Below are positions 1 through 32,405 of a stretch of DNA of 37,500 nt, piece by piece. The stretch spans positions 4,005,440-4,042,939 of the forward strand of contig OZ026563.1 in assembly GCA_964020155.1 (NCBI GenBank). Reading direction: 5' to 3'. Within the stretch, counting starts at the first letter, position 1, and the number at the start of each line of letters is the position of its first letter. A program made the position numbers and the translations under genes. Source of the stretch: Chondrilla cf. caribensis. Taxonomy: Eukaryota; Porifera; Demospongiae; Chondrillida; Chondrillidae. A model generated the notes under the pieces. The model was not told the DNA's origin. It was given only the letters and a program-made list of their open reading frames with translations, and did no database searches.

Positions 1-5045
<5,045 letters not shown>

Positions 5046-5406
5046 CTTTCCCTCTAGTTTACCTCAACAGGGCGTCAGCTCAAATTTATCTCCGTGGGAG
5101 TCACTGGAGACGGACAGGCTTAATCCTGCATCTCCACGGGCTGTGTACACTATGAATATGCTTGATTCGTCAACAACCGGAGATTTAATATTGTTATCGT
5201 AGTTGATAAACTGTATTAAATTTTTAATAGGGAGTTTCCCTGAGCGGCGCAGCGGAAATCACGTGATCGTCACATGCACAGACATCCGCACATACCATAC
5301 CCCTTCGTGCGGTTAGATTACTGAGCTCATCCCTTCTAGAGTTAAAGAACTTTCAGCCGTATTTAGGAAGCTATAGGGGTCCTTCGTAACAAATGACTAT
5401 TATAAC
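5046..5406. promoter_or_regulatory. divergent promoter region between RGS3-like and docking-protein genes
   Basis: This 361-bp interval separates the start codons of two head-to-head genes, at 5045 on minus and 5407 on plus. It contains no repeats, unlike nearly everything around it. It holds an E-box-like TCACGTGATC near 5259 and a second CACATG nearby. The plus gene starts within AACATGGCGGAG, which resembles a YY1-type initiator overlapping the ATG. No TATA box stands out. A shared promoter is inferred from geometry; transcription starts are not visible. Confidence 0.5.
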
Positions 5407-23561
<18,155 letters not shown>

Positions 23562-23805
23562 TAACGGATCAAACCGTCCAGATTGACTTATGAGGCATTT
23601 GTAATTAATATTCTTGTTGACCAGTTGATTTATATATATATATATTTGTGCTTTGTATAATTGTTTATGGAGATCATCCATTTCTGTACAAGTTCCATCA
23701 TTATGAGGGTGTTTTGTATTATTAATATTTTGTATAAAATTTGTGATACAAGTCATGAAGATGTACAGTTCTACCATTATGTACGCACGCAAGCAAGCAC
23801 ACACA

Positions 23806-23982
23806 CAGTGGAACCTCTACAAAGGACGCTGGTTCGAAGATATCTTAGGTACTAAAAGTGGACTATACCTTCCCATAGTGTCAATTAATACATTTTTGAT
23901 CACCACTCAAGAGTGGACAACCTCTCTACAGTGGACAAATTAGCTGGTCTTCCATTGTGTCCTTTATAAAGAGGTTCCACTG
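23806..23982. mobile_element. MITE of the CAGTGGAACCTCT family
   Basis: Ends CAGTGGAACCTCTACAAAGG and CCTTTATAAAGAGGTTCCAC-TG are inverted repeats with about two mismatches. It is 177 bp and non-coding. Confidence 0.75.
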
Positions 23983-24035
23983 AAAATAATATTATTATTA
24001 TAATAGAAGTGAATGTTGATCACAAATTACACAAT

Positions 24036-24200
24036 CATATTGCGCAAAAAGATGGCCGATTTCAAAAGGCCGAGAATTGGAAATTCGGCTAGAATTCAAG
24101 CGAAACGGCTTCGACGAACTTTGTATCTCCAGCGAAGGTTTTTCCAAACCTAAAGTAGACGTCCAAGTATTTTGAGTGCTGGGGAAGGCTTCTGCGACTC
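24036..24200 (+). repeat. unclassified ~165-bp repeat, solo copy
   Basis: From CATATTGCGCAAAAAGATGG to GGCTTCTGCGACTC, nearly identical to segments at 25501-25664, 28451-28614 and 32510-32673. Outside this block the flanks differ, so this is an independent insertion or a breakpoint fragment rather than part of the tandem array. No target duplication was recognised. Confidence 0.7.
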
Positions 24201-24418
24201 ACATGGAGTATTTCCCAAAGTGTTCTTCCTCCACAATGGAGACCCATAAGCCAAGAGAAGCTGGGTGTTGGCATTAGAAGAGAGGATAATAAGCACATGT
24301 GCATGGTGCATACAGTATCTCTAGATGCGTACATGTATGTATGTACATGTACGTACGTACATATGTAGGTATACACAATATACATACATACAAAGCACAC
24401 CACGTACACACCAATGTA

Positions 24419-24585
24419 CAGTTGAACCTCCTTAATGCGATACTCTATGGACAATTCCACAATTCCATGCTAAAAGCATTTCCTGTTGACAGTACTTAGA
24501 TAATGCACGTGTACATCAGCTGAAAATGTAGGGACTTAACAATAATCTTATGCTGTAGAGATGTTGTGTTAATAAGGTTCGACTG
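24419..24585. mobile_element. MITE-like element with degenerate TIRs
   Basis: Left end CAGTTGAACCTCCTTAA preceded by TA. Right end TTAATAAGGTTCGACTG is its inverted partner with a few mismatches. It is 167 bp and lies just beyond the left end of the tandem gene-fragment array. Confidence 0.65.
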
Positions 24586-24651
24586 CACATAAATTGTACA
24601 ATACGTACATTACATACATTCATACATACGTTGGTACAGGTACACACTTAC

Positions 24652-24772
24652 TTCAACACATCCAAGTAGACCAGACTGAGCAGCCAGATGTAATGGTGTA
24701 TTCTCATCCTACACAGCATTGAAACGTGTGAACACACACACATACACACACACATACACACACACACTTGTA

Positions 24773-24846
<74 letters not shown>

Positions 24847-25396
24847 CACACACACGCACGCACACACACACACACACCACCACCACCACCCCACCTTGTC
24901 CAACAGACACACAGACGGATGATAAACATAACTCTTGTCCATTCCATTTCTCCTCTCGCGGTCCGAACCATTGATAAACGGTAGTTGATATTCTTTCTTC
25001 ACAGGCTGGTCTAAGAGCATTTGGAGGAGTTCCTTTCTCTTTTTGTCTGTTCTCTGACTCGAACGAGTGGAAGCACACGCTACATGAAAGGCTGTCTGAC
25101 CATTGGCGTTAGTTACGAAAGGGTCACCGCCAAATCGAAGGCATTCGTTCAGGAAAAGTTTGTGCTCGAACCTGCCTATATCAGAGGCGTGTCGTTGGAA
25201 GGACTGGGTCCCATGTGTTTATTAGGATTAAAGTTCTTCTGTATAAGTGGGCTGACATATCGGATTCCGAAGACTGCATTTTCCGAAGGATCTCTTCTTC
25301 TCCAGGTAATTTTCATTTGGATTCCTTCTTACTGTCATCTTTCCGTTCTTCTTCGGTTAGTAAAAACTGAAAAAACTTCGTTTCCACTGCACCCAT
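24652..25396 (-). pseudogene. ANKIB1-like 5' fragment, copy R1
   Basis: Exons in order are 25396-25333 (MGAVETKFFQFLLTEEERKDD, donor GTAAGA), 25273-24895 and 24708-24652 (DENTPLHLAAQSGLLGCVE, donor GTAAGT). The middle exon encodes NFNPNKHMGPSPSNDTPL, GGDPFVTNANGQTAFHVAC, KKRKELLQMLLDQP and SYVYHPSVCLLDK. These are ankyrin-repeat halves with an insert between repeats. The Gly-2 start with TKF, the insert carrying LQMLL and the next repeat NTPLHxAA match the layout of the N terminus of ANKIB1. ANKIB1 is a RING-between-RING ubiquitin ligase with N-terminal ankyrins. A frame break lies near 25175 between TPL and the rest of the first repeat, and no later domains follow. The homology is read by eye; another ankyrin protein is possible. 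Confidence 0.55.
24740..24890. repeat. (CA)n and (CAC)n tract beside an ankyrin-exon donor
   Basis: CA repeats pass into CACCACCACC and reach the 5' splice site of the ankyrin exon ending at 24895 (minus sense GT/GGT). R2 has a shorter version at 27764-27840, partly turned into GCAC repeats. Confidence 0.93.
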
Positions 25397-25500
25397 CTCC
25401 AGTACGCACTGATCATTAGAATCTGTCACGAGTCTTTAGGTAACATAATGTCATAATGTGTTCTCACACGTAACTGAAACAGTGAATTTATATTATATTT

Positions 25501-25664
25501 CATATTGCGCAAAAAGATGGCCGATTTCAAAAGGCCGAGAATTAGAAATTCGGCTAGAATTCAAGCGAAACGGCTTCGACGAACTTTATATCTCCAGCGA
25601 AGGTTTTTCCAAACCTAAAGTAGACGTCCAAGTATTTTGAGTGCTGGGGAAGGCTTCTGCGACT
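25501..25664 (+). repeat. unclassified repeat, subfamily a, copy in R1
   Basis: Near-identical to 24036-24200. Copies in R2 (28451-28614) and R3 (32510-32673) were carried by the tandem duplication. It lies upstream of the SINE in the same orientation as the diverged subfamily b copy. Confidence 0.8.
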
Positions 25665-25740
25665 CCACTTTTATCATTTTTTATCAAATTGACACTTAGG
25701 GCAACTATAAATAGCGCAGATACTAATAATAAAATAGATA

Positions 25741-26046
25741 GGTCACGGTAGCCGGTTGGTCAGGTGACACGACTCTAGGCTCCAGGTCGCGGGTTCGAAA
25801 CCTCTAAAGGACGGTTTTTTTCTCTGAAAAAAAAGAGCTCACTTCCTGGTGGTCAGTCGCAATACTCTCTACAAAGAATCGTAGGGGGGAGCTTTGGGAC
25901 TCGCGGCTGACCTCCCAGCTAGAATAGTGTCTTCTGCATTCGCGGAATGACCAAGTACACAGTACCTGTGGAAAGTCCCTATAAAGCCGACCATGGGTTT
26001 GTTCGACCCCGAGTGGGTGACCTTTTTTTTTTTTTTTTTTTTTTTT
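25741..26046 (+). mobile_element. tRNA-headed SINE, copy in R1
   Basis: The head begins GGTCACGGTAGCCGGTTGGT (A-box-like TAGCCGGTTGG). About 50 bp later comes GGGTTCGAAACC, a perfect pol III B box (GGTTCGANNCC). A roughly 200-bp body follows and the element ends in a run of about 24 T at 26022-26046. A T-run at the end fits pol III termination or an inverted poly(A). The head is too degenerate to fold as a real tRNA. Confidence 0.7.
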
Positions 26047-26260
26047 CCAACTCAAGGCCATAAACCACCCATAACCATCATTACAATGTACTGTATCATT
26101 ATACAATCACTACATGTACCACACAAATGGGGAGCATTATAGGGAACATATGTACGACAATGCAGGAATGATTAACAACAATATTATGTATAGACTAGTG
26201 GTAGCTACTAATAAGTGATTATTATCGCTGATTGGGTACTCTAAAATTAATTTTTAGGGG

Positions 26261-26395
26261 TTGCTTGAAAAAGATGCCCTATTTTGAAATTCCAAGAATT
26301 AGAAACTGGTCTGGAATTCGGGCATAACGGGTATGCCAAACGTAATAACCTCGAAGCCCAAAAAGAGATGCCTAAGTAGTTCCAGTGTGTGTGGG
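26261..26395 (+). repeat. unclassified repeat, diverged subfamily b, copy in R1
   Basis: TTGCTTGAAAAAGATGCCCT...AATTCCAAGAATTAGAAACT...GGAATTCGGGC aligns with subfamily a (TTGCGCAAAAAGATGGCC...CCGAGAATTAGAAATTCGGC...GAATTCAAGC) at visibly lower identity. Copies lie at 29211-29344 and 33271-33405 in R2 and R3. Confidence 0.65.
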
Positions 26396-26706
26396 GGGGA
26401 TACTTGTTGGTTTGGAGAGTTCGGTGTAATGGGATCAGACTTTGACCCACGTAACTACCTTTCAATGCACAAAAAATAGTTAAACAATGCACTAATACAC
26501 ATAATATGAAGTTGTATGCATCAGCATAAATTTATTAAAATCATTTTAACACACTCACAAAATTAATACATACATACGTCTAAAATAGAGATATTCGTAA
26601 CAATTTTAATATGCAGTGTGTGTGTGTGTGTGTTTGGGTGTGGGTGCTAAACTATGAAACATTTCATTATTATTGTGGGTAGGTAGGTGTATTACACACA
26701 GCAAGT

Positions 26707-27489
26707 TCAACTCTGGCGGTCGAGGTCATTCATAACAGCTCTTATGTGGTTGTTGTGCTTCTTCAACAGCTCCTCGTTCATGTGGCAATTCGGGAATCCC
26801 ATGCTCACCAGCCTATCCACGAGGTTAGTGGGTTCTTTAGGAGGTGCCCACTTTGCCTGTGGAGGTGTGTACTTCTTTGGAAGCTTGAAAGCAGGCGTGG
26901 TAGAAGTGTTATCACAACTGTCTCCTTCACATTGGATACCTTCCTGTGTGTTCTCTACTGTAGACTCTTGTTCGAGCTCTGGAGTATATTTGTCGGAATC
27001 TCCAACCTGCTGAACGACTTCAACTGAGTCAAGTATATTTCGGTCAACCAAATCTGTACAGGCATCCTACGGACAAACAAGATGGATGAATATAACATCT
27101 GGAGAACATACAGTGAGGCAGACACACACAGACAAGTGTTGTAACACACACAGCAGCAAATATGTACATACATACAAACATATATACCTGAAAGTCCTCA
27201 TCTGATCCACCTTCGAAAGGGGTGTTGAGGTCATTCTGTCCACAAATATTCTGGTTGTTATCAACAGGTTCAAGCCTAATGTCCCCAGCTGGGGAGTCTT
27301 GTGGGCGGTGGTGGACGTGGATGTCCTTGACAAAGTTGGTGAACGTATTAACCAGACCAGTGGCTATGGTGAAAGGCTCCTTGATGGTGGCCTCACCGAG
27401 GGTCATCCTATGAAACTTGAAGTTGCAGGCATCCCTCCTGGCCTGCTTCGGTGTGGTATTTGGCGAAATACGTGGGCTGGCGTTGTCCG
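26707..27489 (-). pseudogene. NBR1-like 3' fragment, copy R1 (UBA intact, 5' truncated)
   Basis: Two exons are visible: 27489-27188 (truncated at its 5' side) and 27066-26707 ending in TGA. The C terminus reads PTNLVDRLVSMGFP and NEELLKKHNNHIRAVMNDLD. This matches the NBR1-type UBA pattern (MGF, LLKKHN). The preceding exon carries PFTIATGLVNTFTNFVKD, like the membrane-binding helix before the UBA in NBR1. NBR1 is a cargo receptor of selective autophagy that binds ubiquitin through this UBA. Here the LIR-bearing 5' part is missing. At 27490 the homology stops and a foreign exon piece follows. The last codons lack three bases relative to R2. Confidence 0.65.
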
Positions 27490-27490
27490 G

Positions 27491-27622
27491 TCAGATGTAA
27501 CCCTCCAGACCTCATCTCCCGTCCCACCTCCCTGGGGGAGTGGCTCCACTGCAGAATCCGACCACTAACACCTCATTACACACTCAGGCCACGCCCCCTG
27601 GTCCACAGTTCAAGCTAGGGTC
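27491..27622 (+). repeat. 132-bp fragment of the docking-protein last exon at a duplication breakpoint
   Basis: Positions 27491-27622 match 22688-22819 at constant offset 4803, from TCAGATGTAACCCTCCAGAC to AAGCTAGGGTC, with about three substitutions. NBR1-like homology ends at 27489 and ANKIB1-side homology starts near 27637, so the piece fills the junction between R1 and R2. It lacks any splice signal and is not expected to be coding. Confidence 0.93.
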
Positions 27623-27682
27623 ATTATATATTACTATACATTACATACATTCATACATACGTTGGTACAGGTACACACTTAC

Positions 27683-28346
27683 TTCAACACATCCAAGTAG
27701 ACCAGACTGAGCAGCCAGATGTAATGGTGTATTCTCATCCTACACAGCATTGAAACGTGTGAACACACACACACACACACACACACACGCACGCACGCAC
27801 GCACGCACGCACGCACACACACACCACCACCACCACCACCCCACCTTGTCCAACAGACACACAGACGGATGATAAACATAACTCTTGTCCATTCCATTTC
27901 TCCTCTCGCGGTCCGAACCATTGATAAACGGTAGTTGATATTCTTTCTTCACAGGCTGGTCTAAGAGCATTTGGAGGAGTTCCTTTCTCTTTTTGTCTGT
28001 TCTCTGACTCGAACGAGTGGAAGCACACGCTACATGAAAGGCTGTCTGACCATTGGCGTTAGTTACGAAAGGGTCACCGCCAAATCGAAGGCATTCGTTC
28101 AGGAAAAGTTTGTGCTCGAACCTGCCTATATCAGAGGCGTGTCGTTGGAAGGACTGGGTCCCATGTGTTTATTAGGATTAAAGTTCTTCTGTATAAGTGG
28201 GCTGACATATCGGATTCCGAAGACTGCATTTTCCGAAGGATCTCTTCTTCTCCAGGTAATTTTCATTTGGATTCCTTCTTACTGTCATCTTTCCGTTCTT
28301 CTTCGGTTAGTAAAAACTGAAAGAACTTCGTTTCCACTGCACCCAT
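27683..28346 (-). pseudogene. ANKIB1-like 5' fragment, copy R2
   Basis: Exons mirror copy R1: 28346-28283 (MGAVETKF start), 28223-27845 and 27739-27683 (DENTPLHLAAQSGLL). The same frame break after SNDTPL is present near 28125, so the lesion predates the R1/R2 split or was copied between them. Sequence identity to R1 is almost complete. After the DENTPL exon the copy stops near 27637 at the foreign exon piece. Confidence 0.55.
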
Positions 28347-28690
28347 CTCCAGTACGCACTGATCATTAGAATCTGTCACGAGTCTTTAGGTAACATAATG
28401 TCATAATGTGTTCTCACACGTAACTGAAACAGTGAATTTATATTATATTTCATATTGCGCAAAAAGATGGCCGATTTCAAAAGGCCGAGAATTAGAAATT
28501 CGGCTAGAATTCAAGCGAAACGGCTTCGACGAACTTTATATCTCCAGCGAAGGTTTTTCCAAACCTAAAGTAGACGTCCAAGTATTTTGAGTGCTGGGGA
28601 AGGCTTCTGCGACTCCACTTTTATCATTTTTTATCAAATTGACACTTAGGGCAACTATAAATAGCGCAGATACTAATAATAAAATAGATA

Positions 28691-28996
28691 GGTCACGGTA
28701 GCCGGTTGGTCAGGTGACACGACTCTAGGCTCCAGGTCGCGGGTTCGAAACCTCTAAAGGACGGTTTTTTTCTCTGAAAAAAAAGAGCTCACTTCCTGGT
28801 GGTCAGTCGCAATACTCTCTACAAAGAATCGTAGGGGGGAGCTTTGGGACTCGCGGCTGACCTCCCAGCTAGAATAGTGTCTTCTGCATTCGCGGAATGA
28901 CCAAGTACACAGTACCTGTGGAAAGTCCCTATAAAGCCGACCATGGGTTTGTTCGACCCCGAGTGGGTGACCTTTTTTTTTTTTTTTTTTTTTTTT
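28691..28996 (+). mobile_element. tRNA-headed SINE, copy in R2
   Basis: Same element as 25741-26046 at offset 2950, with the same A-box, B-box (GGGTTCGAAACC) and terminal T-run. It was carried by segmental duplication rather than inserted separately. Confidence 0.7.
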
Positions 28997-29667
28997 CCAA
29001 CTCAAGGCCATAAACCACCCATAACCATCATTACAATGTACTGTATCATTATACAATCACTACATGTACCACACAAATGGGGAGCATTATAGGGAACATA
29101 TGTACGACAATGCAGGAATGATTAACAACAATATTATGTATAGACTAGTGGTAGCTACTAATAAGTGATTATTATCGCTGATTGGGTACTCTAAAATTAA
29201 TTTTTAGGGGTTGCTTGAAAAGATGCCCTATTTTAAAATTCCAAGAATTAGAAACTGGTCTGGAATTCGGGCATAACGGGTATGCCAAACATAATAACCT
29301 CGAAGCCCAAAAAGAGATTCCTAAGTAGTTCCAGTGTGTGTGTGTGGGGGGGGGGGGGAATACTTGTTGGTTTGGAGAGTTTGGTGTAATAGGATCAGAC
29401 TTTGACCCACGTAACTACCTTTCAATGCACAAAAAATAATTAAACAATGCACTAATACACATAATATGAAGTTGTATGCATCAGCATAAATTTATTAAAA
29501 TCATTTTAACACACTCACAAAATTAATACATACATACGTCTAAAATAGAGATATTCGTAACAATAATTTTGATATGCAGTGTGTGTGTGTGTGTTTGGGT
29601 GTGGGTGCTAAACTATGAAACATTTCATTATTATTGTGGGTAGGTAGGTGAATTACACACAGCAAGT

Positions 29668-30671
29668 TCAACTCTGGCGGTCGAGGAGCTCATTCACAAC
29701 AGCTCTTATGTGGTTGTTGTGCTTCTTCAACAGCTCCTCGTTCAGGTGGCAATTTGGGAGTCCCATGCTCACCAACCTATCCACGAGATTAGTGGGTTCT
29801 TTAGAGGTGCCCACTTTGCCTGTGGAGGTGTGTACTTCTTTGGAAGCTTGAAAGCAGGCGTGGTAGAAGTGTTATCACAACTGTCTCCTTCACATTGGAT
29901 ACCTTCCTGTGTGTTCTCTACTGTAGACTCTTGTTCGAGCTCTGGAGTATATTTGTCGGAATCTCCAACCTGCTGAACGACTTCAACTGAGTCAAGTATA
30001 TTTCGGTCAACCAAATCTGTACAGGCATCCTACGGACAAACAAGATGGATGAATATAACATCTGGAGAACATACAGTGAGGCAGACACACACAGACAAGT
30101 GCTGTAACACACACAGCAGCAAATATGTACATACATACAAACATACATACCTGAAAGTCCTCGTCTGATCCACCTTCGAAAGGGGTGTTGAGGTCATTCT
30201 GTCCACAAATATTCTGGTTGTTATCAACAGGTTCAAGCCTAATGTCCCCAGCTGGGGAGTCTTGTGGGCGGTGGTGGACGTGGATGTCCTTGACAAAGTT
30301 GGTGAACATATTGACCAGACCAGTGGCTATGGTGAAAGGCTCCTTGATGGTGGCCTCACCGAGGGTCATCCTATGAAACTTGAAGTTGCAGGCATCCCTC
30401 CTGGCCTGCTTCAGTGTGGCATTTGGCGAAACACGTATGCTGGTGTTGTCCGAATTAGGTCCTATTTGAGGAATAGGCTGGGGTGGTCCGTCTGGTGAGG
30501 ACAGCACCTCCCAGTCTGGTAGTCCTCCAATGCTGTCTTCTCCACAAATAGTGTTATTCCTGTCGTTGGTCCTGTCCTCAACAGCGCTCTGTTGAGTCTG
30601 TCCAGCAGCAGTGAGGGGAGCATTCGGATCAAAGCACGGTGGAATGACAATAACAAATTCATCACTGGAAT
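29668..30671 (-). pseudogene. NBR1-like 3' part, copy R2 (LIR present, frameshift before the UBA)
   Basis: Exons 30671-30151 and 30029-29668. The first encodes SSDEFVIVIPPCFDPNAPL. The acidic stretch followed by FVIV and PxCFD matches the main LC3-interacting region of NBR1. Later come PFTIATGLVNMFTNFVKD and DACTDLVDRN. One base is missing near 29803 relative to R1, so the frame ends early at 29769 (KNPLISWIGW). In the other frame the UBA is still readable (LLKKHNNHIRAVVNELLD) up to a stop at 29670-29668, and resembles NBR1 better than R1 does. The lesion may be recent, or an assembly error. Exons for PB1, ZZ and FW domains are absent upstream. Confidence 0.7.
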
Positions 30672-30721
30672 CTGTAAACAACAACAACAAGAGATTTTAC
30701 ATGATGGCCATGCACATCAGA

Positions 30722-30887
30722 GGGTAATCCGACGCCTCTATAATCCAATATTCTCTCTAATCCGACCATTATATGAGGTACAGTCACCATACATAGGTAT
30801 GGTAAGAGGCACTCCATAATCCAACAACCTCTTAATCCAACATTATTCTCAGGTCCCATTGAGTGTCGGATTAGAGAGGTTTCACTG
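30722..30887. mobile_element. MITE-like element with AATCCGAC internal repeats
   Basis: The right end GAGAGGTTTCACTG followed by TA is the family TIR. The interior repeats AATCCGAC/AATCCAAC several times. The left TIR near 30722 is degenerate. It lies at the second breakpoint, between NBR1-like exon 30671 and ANKIB1-like exon 31013. Confidence 0.55.
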
Positions 30888-31012
30888 TATAAGTGAGTCT
30901 GTTCTATGTACTGTAGCAAACAAAGTCCCAGGTGAGGCACAGCAGAGAGGATGTGTGCTCAGAACAAGACAGGTTGGAGGGAAGCCATCAATCACCCCCC
31001 CCCCCCACTAAC

Positions 31013-31232
31013 CTCGAAGTTCCCTGCTGGTTGCAGGCTTTGCAGTGGTGGCTCTAGACTTCTGAACTCTGGCTCATCATCAAAATTCCCATTATAATGT
31101 GTTGACAAGGGCTTTGGGAGATGTTCATGAACTACAACTGCAAGAGTAGACAAAGAATTAGACATGCACATTGAAGTGCAAGTTGCACTTGCAATTGATG
31201 TGACTACACAATGGTACATATGTGCACATGAG

Positions 31233-31275
<43 letters not shown>

Positions 31276-32405
31276 TGTGAGTGTGTGTGGTGTGTGTGTG
31301 TGTGTGTGCACGCGTGTGTGTGTGACTCTTACATAAACTTTCATCAAGTTTAAGTTTTGCATCTTTCAAAGTTTCAAAAGGATCCTTTTTCCATACTTCA
31401 AGTACGTACGTACCTTCTCTATGGACCAGTCTATTGTGAAAGAAGTCATGTGACAGTCACATGATATATAGCAAGTAGCGGACATATTCTCCTCACCATA
31501 ATGGACCAGCAGCAACTCAGCTGCAAATGAACGGAGCTTAATCTCTCCACATTTAGGCACAGACATGGATAGCAAAGCCCGCACGTCTGTGGGTACCGTC
31601 AGTTTTGCCTTCAACTCCTTCACAAGCTCCTCCTTCATCTCATGCAATCCTCCTGGGTGCTGCATTGTGTAGGTCTGGCACACACAAATAGAGATAAATG
31701 GATTCATTCCTAGATGACAAGACACATTCCCACAACACCGAGTACACTAGCTGGTACAATAACGGTCTCCACACAAAAATGGAGTAAAGCCAACTCTCGC
31801 CATTCAAATATGAGGATCAGACGTACCCTTGCCCTGAAGGAGAGGTCATTGTCTGTTTCCATTTCTGATTTTTCTGTTGGCTACAAATGAGAATTGGGAT
31901 AGAAAAAATGTCAAAAATTGCAAGTTACAAGTGAGTTCACCACACACAACACTCACAGCACACTACACACGACACTCTACATACACACACACTCACACAA
32001 CACTCTACACACTCACACACAACACTCATAGCACACTACACACAACACTCTACATACACACACTCTCACACACGCACACACACACACACCACCACCACCA
32101 CACCTTGTCCAACAGACACACAGACGGATGATAAACATAACTCTTGTCCATTCCATTTCTCCTCTCGCGGTCCGAACCATTGATAAACGGTAGTTGATAT
32201 TCTTTCTTCACAGGCTGGTCTAAGAGCATTTGGAGGAGTTCCTTTCTCTTTTTGTCTGTTCTCTGACTCGAACAAGTGGAAGCACACGCTACATGAAAGG
32301 CTGTCTGACCAGTGGCGTTAGTTACGAAAGTTCCTTCTTACTGTCATCTTTCCGTTCTTCTTTGGTTAGTAAAAACTGAAAGAACTTCGTTTCCACTGCA
32401 CCCAT
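31013..32405 (-). pseudogene. ANKIB1-like 5' fragment, copy R3 (extends furthest, frameshifted)
   Basis: In transcription order: 32405-32342 (MGAVETKF start), 32330-32104 (ankyrin exon, 5' part deleted), 31880-31827 (PTEKSEMETDNDLSFRAR), 31674-31497 (LHEMKEELVKELKAKL, LRSFAAELLLVHYG), 31430-31333 (DWSIEK, then VLEVWKKDPFE in another frame) and 31137-31013 (VVHEHLPKPLSTHYNGNFDD). FAAELLLVHYGDW..EKVLEVWKKDP resembles the UBA-like segment of ANKIB1/Ariadne ligases (AEALLRAHDW.REKLLEAW). In exon 31430-31333 a GTACGTACGTAC run breaks the frame. Without two GTAC units both reading frame and splice phases fit. The first ankyrin repeat and the DENTPL exon are missing. RING exons do not follow; NBR1-like sequence does, in an incompatible phase. 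Confidence 0.55.
31235..31325. repeat. (GT)n tract antisense to the surrounding exons
   Basis: About 80 bp of GT with GGTGTGAG breaks, just after the donor of exon 31430-31333 on the minus strand, where it reads as CA. It is an exception to the GT-sense trend. Confidence 0.93.

Larger units (their letters stand above)
23562..24605. other. 3' flank of the docking-protein gene, no gene seen
   Basis: AT-rich 3' flank with a short (TA)n near 23631-23645, then two TIR elements and one copy of an unclassified repeat (listed separately). I found no exact AATAAA on the plus strand close behind the stop. ATAAAATT near 23737 is a weak candidate. CATACATA/GTACGTAC-rich DNA fills 24320-24410. Confidence 0.5.
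24606..27489. repeat. tandem duplication unit R1 (2.9 kb)
   Basis: Matches R2 (27637-30452) collinearly with an offset of about 2950-2963. Central parts (about 24960-26220) are nearly identical by eye. The NBR1-side part differs more and has small indels. In minus-strand order it holds a truncated NBR1-like 3' end, a spacer with SINE and unclassified repeats, and the 5' exons of an ANKIB1-like gene. Confidence 0.9.
27637..30452. repeat. tandem duplication unit R2 (2.8 kb)
   Basis: Collinear with R1 throughout and with R3 in 27820-29446. Contents in plus order are ANKIB1-like 5' exons, unclassified repeat a (28451-28614), SINE (28691-28996), repeat b (29211-29344) and the NBR1-like 3' end. 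NBR1-like sequence continues past 30452 to 30671, so R2 retains more of that gene than R1. Confidence 0.9.

Noticed and set aside
25019..25419. 132-residue plus-strand frame (also at 27971-28369)
   Set aside because: It is antisense to the ankyrin exon, whose minus-strand reading has recognisable ankyrin motifs and splice sites.
25741..25815. Functional tRNA gene with B box GGTTCGAAACC
   Set aside because: The acceptor stem does not pair and the copy is followed by a SINE body; three identical copies lie in a duplication.
26687..27027. Plus-strand frames of 93-108 residues over the NBR1-like exon
   Set aside because: The minus strand encodes the UBA domain; the plus frames are shadows.
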